Shown here: piece by piece, positions 6,864-13,993 of the stretch
Layout of the letters: every line of letters begins with the position of its first letter
Numbering within the stretch: position 1 is the first letter of the stretch
DNA from: an uncultured Spirochaetia bacterium
GTDB taxonomy: Bacteria; Spirochaetota; UBA4802; JAGODF01
DNA: 17,689 nt
NCBI GenBank assembly: GCA_937967705.1
Contig: CALCJG010000267.1
Coordinates: forward strand, 1 to 17,689
Direction of reading: 5' to 3'
Notes under the pieces: generated by a model
The model's database searches: none
What the model was told of the DNA's origin: nothing
What the model saw: only the letters and a program-made list of their open reading frames with translations
Position numbers and translations under genes: made by a program

Positions 6864-6975
6864 ACACCCCGGGTCTTTGGATGGAGGGATCTCTGGTTTG
6901 GATGATACGGTCCCGTTTTTTGTGCGGGGATGTGTCAGCCGGGGACAACCCATCACCCCTCCGGATAAACGAGCT

Positions 6976-6999
6976 CCCTGGAAAACGGTTCTTCCAGGG
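6976..6999 (+). other. Stem-loop in the leader of the HEYGH protein gene
   Basis: CCCTGGAA (6976-6983) pairs perfectly with TTCCAGGG (6992-6999) around an 8-base loop. No T-tract follows, so it is not a standard terminator. It lies 45 bases before the ATG at 7044 and could act in the 5' leader or mark an RNA processing site. Confidence 0.35.
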
Positions 7000-7043
7000 G
7001 ACGGTCAGGGCGGCATGGAGATGACCGAAGGGAGGAGACCCCC

Positions 7044-7493
7044 ATGTCCCTGACGGGATTGCTGTTACAGCTTATTCTCTTTCCCTGGCAGCTACCTCAG
7101 AATCTTCTGGGTTTGGGCTTTGGCCTTTATTTGCGCTGCCGGGGGAGGATCGCGGAGATGAAATGGGAGCGGAACCGCTGTTTCCTCAGGACGGATACGG
7201 CGGTGTCCCTGGCGCTTTTTATATTCTGGAAGATCGATTACGACGACCCCGTCTTCTTCCTCCCGTCGGTCAACCGCGAGCACGAGTACGGCCACAGCAT
7301 CCAGTCCCTCCTCCTCGGACCGCTTTATCTCCCGGTTGTGGGCCTGCCCTCCTATCTGCGGACCGTTTATGCCCGATGGTATTATCAAAAGCACGGTGTG
7401 CGCTGGGAGGGATACTACGCCGGGTTTCCCGAGAGCTGGGCGGACCGGCTGGGGGGCGTGGATTCCCTAAAGGATATCCGTCTTCCACGATGA
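7044..7493 (+). CDS. Small membrane-associated protein with HEYGH motif (putative metallopeptidase-like)
   Basis: 149 residues. The N-terminus is hydrophobic (LTGLLLQLILFPWQLPQNLL, residues 3-22), with a second apolar stretch at 52-63. His80-Glu-Tyr-Gly-His84 fits the zinc-binding HExxH pattern, and Glu130 in PESWADRLGG is a possible third ligand. The stretch LGPLYLPVVGLPS (91-103) between them is apolar and may lie in the membrane. Small uncharacterised bacterial proteins with the pattern 'E-Y-G-H, QS, LGPLYL, GLPS, PE-AD-LGG' exist, and catalytic activity has not been established as far as I know. ATG 7044 is supported by GGAGGAG upstream. The next gene begins 25 bases after this stop, so they are probably co-transcribed. 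Confidence 0.7.
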   Translation: MSLTGLLLQLILFPWQLPQNLLGLGFGLYLRCRGRIAEMKWERNRCFLRTDTAVSLALFIFWKIDYDDPVFFLPSVNREHEYGHSIQSLLLGPLYLPVVGLPSYLRTVYARWYYQKHGVRWEGYYAGFPESWADRLGGVDSLKDIRLPR

Positions 7494-7518
7494 GGGATTG
7501 CAGGGAAAGAGGGATGGC

Positions 7519-8295
7519 ATGAAAATCAGTAAACAGGGACCTAAGTTGCTGGCGGCCTGTATGCTGCTGGTCCTCTCTCGGGGGCTTGAGGCGGGCCCGC
7601 CGTTTTTGACCGATGATCCGGAAACCCTTGAAAAGCGTCATGGGGAGTTCTATCTGGCCTCGCAGGCACACTGGTCCCGGTCCTCGAAAGATATCACCCT
7701 CCCGCATGGGGAGGTGAATTACGGACTGATGTCCGATTTTCAGCTGCATCTGATCATGCCGCTGCACCATGTGCAGGAGGAGGGGGAACGGAAACAGTAT
7801 GGATATGGAGATACCGAGTTCGGTGTAAAATTCCGGTTTCTAAAGGAATCGTCATATATTCCCATGGCGGGGATATTTCCCCTGGTCGAAATTCCCACCG
7901 GTGACAAAGAGAAGGGACTGGGCAACGGGAAGGCTCAATACCTCCTGCCCCTGTGGCTGCAGAAGCGATGGGGGCGCTGGTCGAGTTATGGAGGCGGGGG
8001 TTACTGGATCAATCCGGGGGAGGGGAATAAGAACTACTGGGTATGCGGCTGGCAGGGGCAGTATGATTTTCTTCCCGCTTTGTCCCTGGGTGCCGAGGTT
8101 TTTTATTCCGGGCCGGGCGAAGAGGACGGTGAGAGCCTGACCGTGTTTAACTTGGGAGCCGTTCTCAATTTCGGGGAGGCCCATCATCTCCTTCTCTCCG
8201 CCGGGCGGTCCCTGCGGGGTCCGAAAGGGTACCTGGCTTTTATCGCCTATCAACTGACCGCCGGATGGACAGACAGGAAGGGTTCTGATGAATGA
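7519..8295 (+). CDS. Outer-membrane beta-barrel protein, MetA-pathway/transporter-like
   Basis: 258 residues. A signal peptide is visible (basic start MKISKQGPK, hydrophobic LLAACMLLVLS, likely cleavage after LEA at about residue 26). The mature part opens with GPPFLTDDPETLEKRHGEFYL, written here in part: the GPPFLTDDPE opening is typical of the 'putative MetA-pathway of phenol degradation' outer-membrane family (PF13557 type). It continues with alternating aromatic beta strands (GDTEFGVKFRF, WSSYGGGGYWINPG, SLGAEVFYSG, HHLLLSAGRSL) and ends in a strand-like segment. It is probably a channel or lipid/solute carrier in the outer membrane; the substrate is unknown. ATG 7519 is preferred to an in-frame TTG at 7498 because the signal peptide starts there and AGAGGG precedes it. 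Its stop overlaps a mini-frame that leads into the HAD gene. Confidence 0.78.
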   Translation: MKISKQGPKLLAACMLLVLSRGLEAGPPFLTDDPETLEKRHGEFYLASQAHWSRSSKDITLPHGEVNYGLMSDFQLHLIMPLHHVQEEGERKQYGYGDTEFGVKFRFLKESSYIPMAGIFPLVEIPTGDKEKGLGNGKAQYLLPLWLQKRWGRWSSYGGGGYWINPGEGNKNYWVCGWQGQYDFLPALSLGAEVFYSGPGEEDGESLTVFNLGAVLNFGEAHHLLLSAGRSLRGPKGYLAFIAYQLTAGWTDRKGSDE

Positions 8296-8329
8296 CAGGA
8301 TAACGATGATTCCCGGGTACTTCCTATGA
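8288..8329 (+). other. Thirteen-codon mini-frame linking two genes (possible coupling peptide)
   Basis: ATG at 8288 overlaps the stop of the preceding gene (8293-8295), reads MNDRITMIPGYFL and stops with TGA at 8327-8329, overlapping the next start as ATGA (8326-8329). The HAD gene itself has no clear ribosome-binding site, so ribosomes may reach it by reinitiation through this frame. Chance is also possible. Confidence 0.3.
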
Positions 8330-8763
8330 TCCGGCGTGTCGTTTTCGACATGGACAACACACTCACGGATGAGATGGGCGCGTCGCTCAGGCCCGGCATC
8401 CGGGATCTGCTGGAAATGCTGAACGCGATGGGTTGCGAGCTCTCCCTCTGGACCAATTCCTCCCGGGAGCGGGCCAGGGAGATACTGCGGCATCACGGGC
8501 TGAATAAGTATTTCCGCCGTTTCGTCTACCGGGAGGATTACGATCCCGAAAACCGGGGAGTGCGGAAGGACATTCGAAGCATCGGAGGAGAGATGTTGAT
8601 CGATGATGATCCTGCAGAGATCGAATATGTCAGAAGTCTGGGTCTTAAGGGCTATCTCCTCCGGCCCTACCGGAAGAACGCCCCGCTGCCCCCGGGGGAG
8701 GACGGCGAGATTATAGCCATGGTCCGGGGCGGTTTGTGGGAGTGGCTGAGAGGGAAGTTTTAA
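8326..8763 (+). CDS. HAD-superfamily phosphatase
   Basis: 145 residues, a compact HAD protein with all four motifs. Motif I is FDMDNTLTD (nucleophile Asp8, acid/base Asp10), motif II LWTNSS (41-46), the motif III lysine is probably Lys81 (GVRKDI), and motif IV is LIDDDPAE (91-98, Mg2+ ligands). There is almost no cap domain, as in FCP1/NIF-like or MDP-1-like phosphatases, so the substrate may be a large molecule or a phosphoprotein; this is inference. It is soluble and cytoplasmic. It begins at ATG 8326 immediately after the mini-frame, with a weak ribosome-binding site, and is followed 74 bases later by the TonB-C gene, all on the plus strand. Confidence 0.85.
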   Translation: MIRRVVFDMDNTLTDEMGASLRPGIRDLLEMLNAMGCELSLWTNSSRERAREILRHHGLNKYFRRFVYREDYDPENRGVRKDIRSIGGEMLIDDDPAEIEYVRSLGLKGYLLRPYRKNAPLPPGEDGEIIAMVRGGLWEWLRGKF

Positions 8764-8837
8764 TCCGGATGCAGGAAGCAGCGCATGACTTGAGTTTGGG
8801 GGTATATGATGCCATTGGTGTTATTAAAAGGGATTTC

Positions 8838-9311
8838 ATGAAGGTTTTCAGTCCATATTTGTGCGGTAGATTGTTCCGGGGAGCTCTTTTCTTCGGGCTC
8901 CTCCTCGCGAGCTCTCTCTCGTCGGATGAGGTTGCTGCGGCTCCGAAAGAAAATATTACCACTCCTGCACCGGGGGCTGCTTTGGCGCTCGATGCCGTTC
9001 CTCCCCGGCTGATCGGCCCCCTGCCGCGCTGTTATCCCGATGAGGCCCGGGAGGCGAAGATGACGGCGTTGGTTACCGTGGAACTCCACATTAATGAACG
9101 GGGGCAGGTGCTGCAAGTCCATGTTTTGAAGACCCGGATTCTCAAGGCGGCAATGGTCAAGGATGCCGGGCGAATCACCCGGGCCCTGGAGGAGTGCGCG
9201 CGGAATATGCTCTCGAAAGCCCGGTTCGCTCCCTGTCTCATCAAAGGGAAACCTTCATCCTGCAAGCTGCTTCAGAATATTCACTTCCGTTATCCCGGGG
9301 AGGGTCAATGA
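8838..9311 (+). CDS. Secreted or membrane-anchored protein with a TonB C-terminal-type domain
   Basis: 157 residues from ATG 8838. An N-terminal signal peptide or anchor (FRGALFFGLLLASSLSS, about 13-29) is followed by a short Pro/Ala linker, then a domain of about 90 residues (57-150). Its pattern CYPDEAREAKMTALVTVELH, then INERGQVLQVHVLKTRI, and a final ARFAPCLIKGKPS matches the TonB_C fold. Unlike true TonB it lacks a long Pro-rich spanning segment, so it is probably periplasmic. Four cysteines lie in the domain (65, 120, 133, 142), which could form disulfides; Cys120-133 or 133-142 are close. The frame continues back to 8736, but the signal peptide fixes the start. Its stop overlaps the next gene's start (ATGA, 9308-9311), which indicates translational coupling to the membrane AraC regulator. 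Confidence 0.75.
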   Translation: MKVFSPYLCGRLFRGALFFGLLLASSLSSDEVAAAPKENITTPAPGAALALDAVPPRLIGPLPRCYPDEAREAKMTALVTVELHINERGQVLQVHVLKTRILKAAMVKDAGRITRALEECARNMLSKARFAPCLIKGKPSSCKLLQNIHFRYPGEGQ

Positions 9312-10396
9312 CGGTCTTCTCCGCGGCAACGGCGGTTCTCATCGGCCTCGGAGCGTCGGCGGCCTTTCTCACAGGCCTGGCGAGACTCGTGGAGCCGGGC
9401 AAAAAGGAGCACCGCCGGCTGCTGTCGGCTCTCTTCTTCAGCCTGTTTCTGCTGCTCCTCTACGTCTTCCTTCTTCAGGGGGAACAATTCCTTGATCTCG
9501 GCGGATTTTTCTATCTGCACATCCCCGCCATCTATCTCCTGGGGCCGCTGACACTCACCTACTACTGCGGGGTCACCCGGAGGGGCTATAGGCCCGGCCG
9601 GCTGATGAGGGCGGGCTTCCTTGTGCCTTTTACGGTTCTGGTGATTACGGTGTTCGTCTATGCTGGACAATCGGGCAGGATACTGGGGGACCTGCTGGGC
9701 TACTACAGAGGCCGGGAGATGACCTTCTTCGACATCATCACCGTGGGGGGCTTTTGCCATAACTTTCTCTACTATCTGCCGGTCTTTAGGGACGCTCTTC
9801 CCTTCGTTTCGGCCCGGGGGCTCCGGGGGATTCCCGGGCGGGTGCTCCTGTTCCATCTGGCCGTCTGTTCGCTGGCCTGTGTTCTCGCCGTGACGTCGGT
9901 CATCACGATTCGGAAATTTCTCCTGGATCTGACGGGCGCCCTCATCGGTGTTCTCGTGGTGGTCTCCTTTCTCCTGAGCGTCCGCTATCCGGAGCTCATG
10001 GACGCCCTGGCGGAGATGGCGGAGGAGATGCGGGCCCGCCGGTCGCCTCTTGAAGGGGCGGACCTTGCGGCCATAGGCGGGAGACTGGATGAGGCGATGA
10101 GGACCGGGGGCCTCTACCGGGACCCGGACCTGACCCTTGATACCCTGGCGGACCGTATGGGCCTCTCCCGTCATCAGCTGTCGCACTACCTCAACCGGCA
10201 CAGGGGGATGAACTTCAACCGCTTCCTCAACGAGCTCCGCGTCCGGGAGGCCATGGCGCTCCTGGCCGCCGACCGGGACAGAACGGTGCTGGCCATCGCC
10301 TTTGAGGTCGGCTTCAACTCCAAGTCCTCTTTTAACGAGGTCTTCCAGCGCCTCTCGGGGATGACCCCCACCGAGTACAGAAAAAGTCTCCCCTGA
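9308..10396 (+). CDS. Membrane-embedded AraC-family regulator, second copy
   Basis: 362 residues. Seven hydrophobic segments occupy about residues 2-230 (for example FSAATAVLIGLGASAAFL, LLSALFFSLFLLLLYVFLL and LTGALIGVLVVVSFLLSV). A charged linker follows, then an AraC double HTH (about 265-362) with DLTLDTLADRMGLSRHQLSH and the ending GFNSKSSFNEVFQRLSGMTP followed by TEYRK. The HTH is clearly similar to that of the regulator at 239-1396, and the membrane parts share only the layout. ATG 9308 is chosen because GGGGAGGG precedes it and the membrane domain starts there; the frame is open further upstream, but that reads through the TonB-C gene. The start overlaps the TonB-C stop. A run of eight T (10405-10412) begins nine bases after the stop, but no GC-rich stem precedes it. 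Confidence 0.88.
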   Translation: MTVFSAATAVLIGLGASAAFLTGLARLVEPGKKEHRRLLSALFFSLFLLLLYVFLLQGEQFLDLGGFFYLHIPAIYLLGPLTLTYYCGVTRRGYRPGRLMRAGFLVPFTVLVITVFVYAGQSGRILGDLLGYYRGREMTFFDIITVGGFCHNFLYYLPVFRDALPFVSARGLRGIPGRVLLFHLAVCSLACVLAVTSVITIRKFLLDLTGALIGVLVVVSFLLSVRYPELMDALAEMAEEMRARRSPLEGADLAAIGGRLDEAMRTGGLYRDPDLTLDTLADRMGLSRHQLSHYLNRHRGMNFNRFLNELRVREAMALLAADRDRTVLAIAFEVGFNSKSSFNEVFQRLSGMTPTEYRKSLP

Positions 10397-10490
10397 ACGC
10401 TCGATTTTTTTTGTCCGAAAAGATCATCCTGGACGACAGGTTTTCCGGATTCCGCTAATCTTACAGAAATCATTTGATAGGAGGATCGGG

Positions 10491-11255
10491 ATGGACAAAA
10501 CGGAGAGGATCGAAGGAAGTCAGAGGAGAAAGGTCAGAATGCTCCTGGCGCTGATGAGCCTTCTGGAAAAGATACCCTTCGTGACGAAAATCTTCTTAAA
10601 ACCCCTTGCCAACGCTCCCTTCCTGTCCCGCCGGATGAAGGTTCTAGTGAGGGCTTACATGGGGGCGACGGCTTTCGAAATCCACGACGTCGATCTGAAA
10701 CGGGGCCGCATAGGGATCGGGGGGGTCGAGGAGATCATGGCGGGTTCCAAGATCGTCGAACTGCTCCATACCCTTCTGGCCGAGAGGCTGGGTGAGAAGG
10801 AGAAGAACCGGCTGCTCTATGATCTGGGGGTCAAGCTCTGCACCTGGGAGGTTACCCAGTCCCTGGAACACGGACGATGGGTCCCCGCGGCGCTGCAACC
10901 CCTCATCCTTAACGCCAGGATCATCGATCAGGTTCAGAGCGATCCCCTGATGGCGCGCTTCTTTCAGAAGAGCATGAATATGGTGTCACGGCTCATCACC
11001 GACGAGGGGGGATGGGGGCATCTCGATTTCGACTTTTCCGGAAATCCCATGAAGGTCACCCTTTCTCATTCCCAGGAGGCTCGATGGCTTGCTGGCGCTG
11101 GGAGGCCGGTGTGCCATTTCTACGCCGGCATCGTTGCGGGATATGCCGGCACTATCTCCAGAGAGGAGCTTTTCGTCGAGGAGGTGGAATGTGCCGCCGC
11201 CGGGGCCCCGCACTGTGTGTTTCATGTAACGCGGACAAAGCGTCCCTCCCGGTGA
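10491..11255 (+). CDS. V4R (4-vinyl reductase) domain protein
   Basis: 254 residues. The C-terminal part (about 165-250) matches the V4R pattern: RPVCHFYAGIVAGYAG, then EELFVEEVECAAAGAPHCVF, with conserved Cys residues that in related proteins bind small ligands or metal. V4R domains sense hydrocarbons, aromatics or tetrapyrroles in regulators, and occur in bacteriochlorophyll and methanogen proteins. Here the N-terminal 160 residues are helical, basic at the start (TERIEGSQRRKVRMLL) and show no DNA-binding or ATPase motif. The protein is therefore a stand-alone sensor or small-molecule-binding protein of unknown ligand. AGGAGG six bases before the ATG makes the start firm. It lies 94 bases after the AraC regulator on the same strand and may share its transcript. 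Confidence 0.8.
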   Translation: MDKTERIEGSQRRKVRMLLALMSLLEKIPFVTKIFLKPLANAPFLSRRMKVLVRAYMGATAFEIHDVDLKRGRIGIGGVEEIMAGSKIVELLHTLLAERLGEKEKNRLLYDLGVKLCTWEVTQSLEHGRWVPAALQPLILNARIIDQVQSDPLMARFFQKSMNMVSRLITDEGGWGHLDFDFSGNPMKVTLSHSQEARWLAGAGRPVCHFYAGIVAGYAGTISREELFVEEVECAAAGAPHCVFHVTRTKRPSR

Positions 11256-11403
11256 TCCGTTTTAGTGGGATGTTTTCTGGCGGATATCCCTCTCCAAGGT
11301 GACGGTTTCCCGCCAGGAGCCAGTTTAAGGAAAAAATGAAGAGGATGCGAGGAAAAACTTGCCCGAATCATCACTGACCGGCATTATTAACCTCAGGGTG
11401 TTC

Positions 11404-11432
11404 TGGGCAGTCCCGGATTCTGTGCATATAAT
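11404..11432 (+). promoter_or_regulatory. Promoter-like element before the second methyltransferase
   Basis: TGGGCA (11404-11409; 4 of 6 with the -35 consensus), a 17-base spacer, then a perfect TATAAT (11427-11432). It directly abuts the GGGAGG ribosome-binding site (11433-11438). Transcripts from this promoter would start near 11439 and lack that site, whereas read-through transcripts would keep it. Confidence 0.45.
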
Positions 11433-11442
11433 GGGAGGGATC

Positions 11443-12234
11443 ATGAAACTATGGTATGAGGAACTGTTTGAGGATTACGGAAAGCAGTATGACCGGGAGA
11501 GCTTTACCGGGGGTACCGCGGGGGAGTGCGATTTCATCGAACGGGAGATCGGGCACGACAGGAGCCGGGTCATCCTCGACATCGGATGCGGAACGGGACG
11601 GCATGCGCTGGAGCTGACGAGGAGGGGATATCGGATAACGGGGATAGACCTTTCGGAGAGCCAGCTCGCGAGGGCGAGGGAAAAGGCGTTGGAAGAGGGC
11701 CTGGAGACAGTTTTCGAAAGAAAGGATGCCCGCTGCCTTCCCTTCAGGGATGAGTTCGATCTGGTCCTCATGCTCTGCGAGGGCGGCTTCCCCCTGATGG
11801 AAACGGATGAGATGAACTATGAGATCCTTAAAAGCGCCGCCCGTGCCCTGAAACCCGGGGGAAGGATCATCTTTACCACCCTCAACGGTCTCTTTCCGCT
11901 ATTCCATTCCGTGAGGGATTTCCTCGCCGCCGCCTCTAGAGAGGGAAACGCAACGTATGAAGGGAACACCTTCGATCTGATGACCTTCCGGGATCATAAC
12001 ATCACCACCATTGTGGACGACAAGGGGCGTAAGAAAGAACTGAAGTGCAACGAGCGTTATTATGTTCCCTCGGAGATAACCTGGCTTCTGAAATCCCTGG
12101 GGTTCGGCAACATCGGCATTTACGGGGCACGGCTGGGGGCCTTTTCACGCAGTGACGCTCTCACAACGGAAGCTTATGAAATGCTGGTCATCGCCGACCG
12201 GCTGGGCGAGAGCCCGAACCTTTCTGGGGATTGA
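11443..12234 (+). CDS. SAM-dependent methyltransferase (class I, Methyltransf_25/11-like)
   Basis: 263 residues. Motif I ILDIGCGTGRHALEL binds S-adenosylmethionine, GIDLSESQL supplies the acidic ribose contact, DLVLMLCEGGFPL is the motif IV region, and LKPGGRIIFTTLN is the post-motif strand. The N-terminus MKLWYEELFEDYGKQYD is typical of a group of small methyltransferases of unknown acceptor. The C-terminal 100 residues (FDLMTFRDHNITTIVDDKGR onward) carry the substrate side. It starts at ATG 11443, preceded by GGGAGG; an in-frame start at 11359 would add 28 residues with no family match. It is convergent with the metallo-hydrolase gene, with three bases between the stops. Confidence 0.85.
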   Translation: MKLWYEELFEDYGKQYDRESFTGGTAGECDFIEREIGHDRSRVILDIGCGTGRHALELTRRGYRITGIDLSESQLARAREKALEEGLETVFERKDARCLPFRDEFDLVLMLCEGGFPLMETDEMNYEILKSAARALKPGGRIIFTTLNGLFPLFHSVRDFLAAASREGNATYEGNTFDLMTFRDHNITTIVDDKGRKKELKCNERYYVPSEITWLLKSLGFGNIGIYGARLGAFSRSDALTTEAYEMLVIADRLGESPNLSGD

Positions 12235-12237
12235 GCT

Positions 12238-13104
12238 TTAGAGATAAATGACCGACCGCTCCCTGGCGCCGTGCAGGGTCATCGGTTTTTTGACCAGCTT
12301 TTGGGCGTTGTAGAGCATGATGTCCAGCTGTTCGTCGGTGCGCAGGGGGTCGTGATGGAAGGCGAAGAGGTTTTTTACGCCGTACCTGTTGCTTATCTCC
12401 ACCATCTTTTCCAGGGAGCTGTGGCCCCAGCCGACCTTGTTCTGATACTCTTCGGCGGTATACTGGCAGTCGGCAATCAGCACGTCGGCGTCCCGGATCA
12501 GGTTGCCGATGTTCTTCTCGTTGATCATCTCGATCTCGGGGTCATCGGATATCTCGCTGTCCGTGGCGTAGACCACCGTCCGCCCCCTGTACTCGATGCG
12601 AAAACCCAGGGAGAGGGCGGGGTGGATCTGATGGGTGAAGAAGATCTTCACGTCGTTGATGAAGAAGGGATTTTCCAGCAATGTCTTGAAGGTCACCTTC
12701 GAGGAGAGCTCGTGAAGGGTTACGGGAAAGTACTCCCGGTCCATCTGGCCGAAGATCAGCTTTTCCAGGGCCGAGACGCTGTTGCCCCCGTAGAAGGTCA
12801 CCTCGTTTCCGGGAAGATAGGCGATGTGGAAGAAGGGGAAACCCTGTATGTGGTCCCAGTGGGTGTGGCTGATGAGGATGTGATACTCCCCGGGGCTCCC
12901 GCCGAACTCGTGCAGCAGCGAGGCCCCCAGTTCCCGGAGCCCCGTGCCGGCGTCGAAGATCAGTATGGTCCCGCCGCAGCGCATCTCCACGCAGGGTGTG
13001 TTGCCGCCGTATTTGATGAAGTAGGCCCCCGGTGTGGGTATGGAACCTCTGGTCCCCCAGAACTTGATCCTTATGTTGTAATTGTCCCTGTTGACTCTGC
13101 CCAT
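12238..13104 (-). CDS. MBL-fold metallo-hydrolase
   Basis: 288 residues. The beginning IRIKFWGTRGSIPTPG and KYGGNTPCVEMRCGG, followed by LIFDAGTGLRELG, is characteristic of a family of metallo-beta-lactamase-fold hydrolases related to RNase Z and class II cyclic-nucleotide phosphodiesterases. The metal site is seen in HTHWDH (HxHxDH), a further His in FFTHQIHPALSLGFRIEY, the Asp of VVYATDSEIS and the His of LFAFHHDPLRTDE near the C-terminus. It is cytoplasmic, without a signal peptide. The substrate is not known. ATG 13104 has GGGAGG about 6 bases before it. A TTG at 13170 is in frame, but it is the first three bases of the promoter's TTGACA, so it is rejected. Confidence 0.87.
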   Translation of the reverse strand: MGRVNRDNYNIRIKFWGTRGSIPTPGAYFIKYGGNTPCVEMRCGGTILIFDAGTGLRELGASLLHEFGGSPGEYHILISHTHWDHIQGFPFFHIAYLPGNEVTFYGGNSVSALEKLIFGQMDREYFPVTLHELSSKVTFKTLLENPFFINDVKIFFTHQIHPALSLGFRIEYRGRTVVYATDSEISDDPEIEMINEKNIGNLIRDADVLIADCQYTAEEYQNKVGWGHSSLEKMVEISNRYGVKNLFAFHHDPLRTDEQLDIMLYNAQKLVKKPMTLHGARERSVIYL

Positions 13105-13141
13105 ACCCGGCCTCCCGTCCGTTCCTTCGAGGTTGACCGCT

Positions 13142-13170
13142 ATCCTATAACGGGAAAAACGCTTTGTCAA
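13142..13170 (-). promoter_or_regulatory. Sigma70-type promoter for the MBL-fold hydrolase
   Basis: On the minus strand TTGACA (13170-13165), a 17-base spacer and TAGGAT (13147-13142; 4 of 6). The start would be near 13135, leaving a leader of about 30 bases that holds the GGGAGG ribosome-binding site. Confidence 0.65.
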
Positions 13171-13207
13171 TCATTATTGCCCCGGGGCCGGGGGGTGATG
13201 GGGCATG

Positions 13208-13227
13208 AAAAAAGGGACCGAAGCCCC
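13208..13227 (-). terminator. Rho-independent terminator of the tetR gene
   Basis: Read on the minus strand: GGGGC (13227-13223), a TTCG tetraloop (13222-13219), GTCCC (13218-13214), then six T (13213-13208). It is a five-pair stem (one G-U) capped by a C(UUCG)G loop and followed by a U-tract, a textbook terminator 38 bases after the TetR stop. It separates the TetR transcript from the MBL promoter. Confidence 0.85.
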
Positions 13228-13264
13228 TTCCATAAATGGGTTGAATCGGGTGCTAAAACGCCCG

Positions 13265-13957
13265 CTACGGGGCGAGGGCCTTCCTGAGAAAATACATGAT
13301 CTCCCGGGCGATCCGCGCGTCCTCCTCCGGGGCCTTTTCCCCGGCAAAGATCTTCATGCGCTCCCGGTAGTAGGCGGAGGAATAGGAAAACTGCAGGAGC
13401 AGGATGATGTTGTCGATGCAGAAGGAGGCCGTCTGGGGATCGATCTTTTTGTCCACGACGCCCTCTTCCTGCCCCCGGCGTATGATGGACTGGTAGAAGA
13501 CCGAGGAGATCGTTTCCAGCTTGAGGGAAATCTTCTGGGAGATGTGCGTGAGCCCCTGGGTGGTCGCTTCCAGGTAGAGCTGGTTGAGCAGACGGTATTC
13601 CCGGGCGTACTTCTGTATGTGCAGGAGGATCTGTTCCAGCTTGTCGAAGATGTCGCCGCTGACCAGGTCGATCTCCTGCAGGGAGCGCTCGATGATCCGG
13701 TAGCCCTCGTCGAGCACCGTGAGGAAGAGGTCCTCCTTGGCGTTGAAGTACTGGTACATGGAACCGATGCTGATCCCGGCGTTCTTTGCTATCAGGTTGA
13801 TGTTGGCCGCGGTGAATCCCTTGGCCGATATCTCCGCCAGGGCAGCGTTGATGATGCGGTCCCGCTTTTCCTCCGAGATCTTCTCGAAGGTTTCCGTATG
13901 ATACTTTACCGGTTTGAGCTTTTTCAACGCCGAAACCGCACTCTTTCTTTCTGCCAT
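13265..13957 (-). CDS. TetR-family transcriptional regulator
   Basis: 230 residues. The N-terminal DNA-binding domain (about 30-78) reads RDRIINAALAEISAKGFTAA, then INLIAKNAGISIGSMYQYF and NAKEDLF, an unmistakable TetR HTH. The remainder is a helical ligand-binding and dimer domain of ordinary length. The N-terminus has an unusual 30-residue basic lead-in (AERKSAVSALKKLKPVKYHT). TetR proteins normally repress adjacent genes until a small hydrophobic ligand binds. Here it follows the aminotransferase-transketolase-SCP2 genes on the same strand, so it may control that set; this is inference from position. GAGGAG lies just before the start. It lies after a strong hairpin and ends at a clear terminator. 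I could not find a clear promoter of its own in the 100 bases upstream. Confidence 0.9.
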   Translation of the reverse strand: MAERKSAVSALKKLKPVKYHTETFEKISEEKRDRIINAALAEISAKGFTAANINLIAKNAGISIGSMYQYFNAKEDLFLTVLDEGYRIIERSLQEIDLVSGDIFDKLEQILLHIQKYAREYRLLNQLYLEATTQGLTHISQKISLKLETISSVFYQSIIRRGQEEGVVDKKIDPQTASFCIDNIILLLQFSYSSAYYRERMKIFAGEKAPEEDARIAREIMYFLRKALAP

Positions 13958-13993
13958 CTCTCTCCTCTTGATTGACTTAGTGCCGACTTTCCC

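Noticed and set aside
10405..10412. Run of eight T after the second AraC gene as a terminator
   Set aside because: No stable GC-rich stem precedes the run, so it does not qualify.
11277..11316. Inverted repeat CTGGCGG/CCGCCAG after the V4R gene as a riboswitch or terminator
   Set aside because: Seven pairs with a 26-base loop and no T-tract; this could easily be chance in GC-rich sequence.
13105..13170. TTG start at 13170 for the MBL-fold protein
   Set aside because: The TTG is part of the TTGACA -35 box and the family begins near 13104, where an ATG has a good ribosome-binding site.
12271..13287. Open frame of 338 codons opposite the MBL-fold gene
   Set aside because: It is an antisense shadow (Val, Gly, Asp rich) and runs across the MBL promoter.
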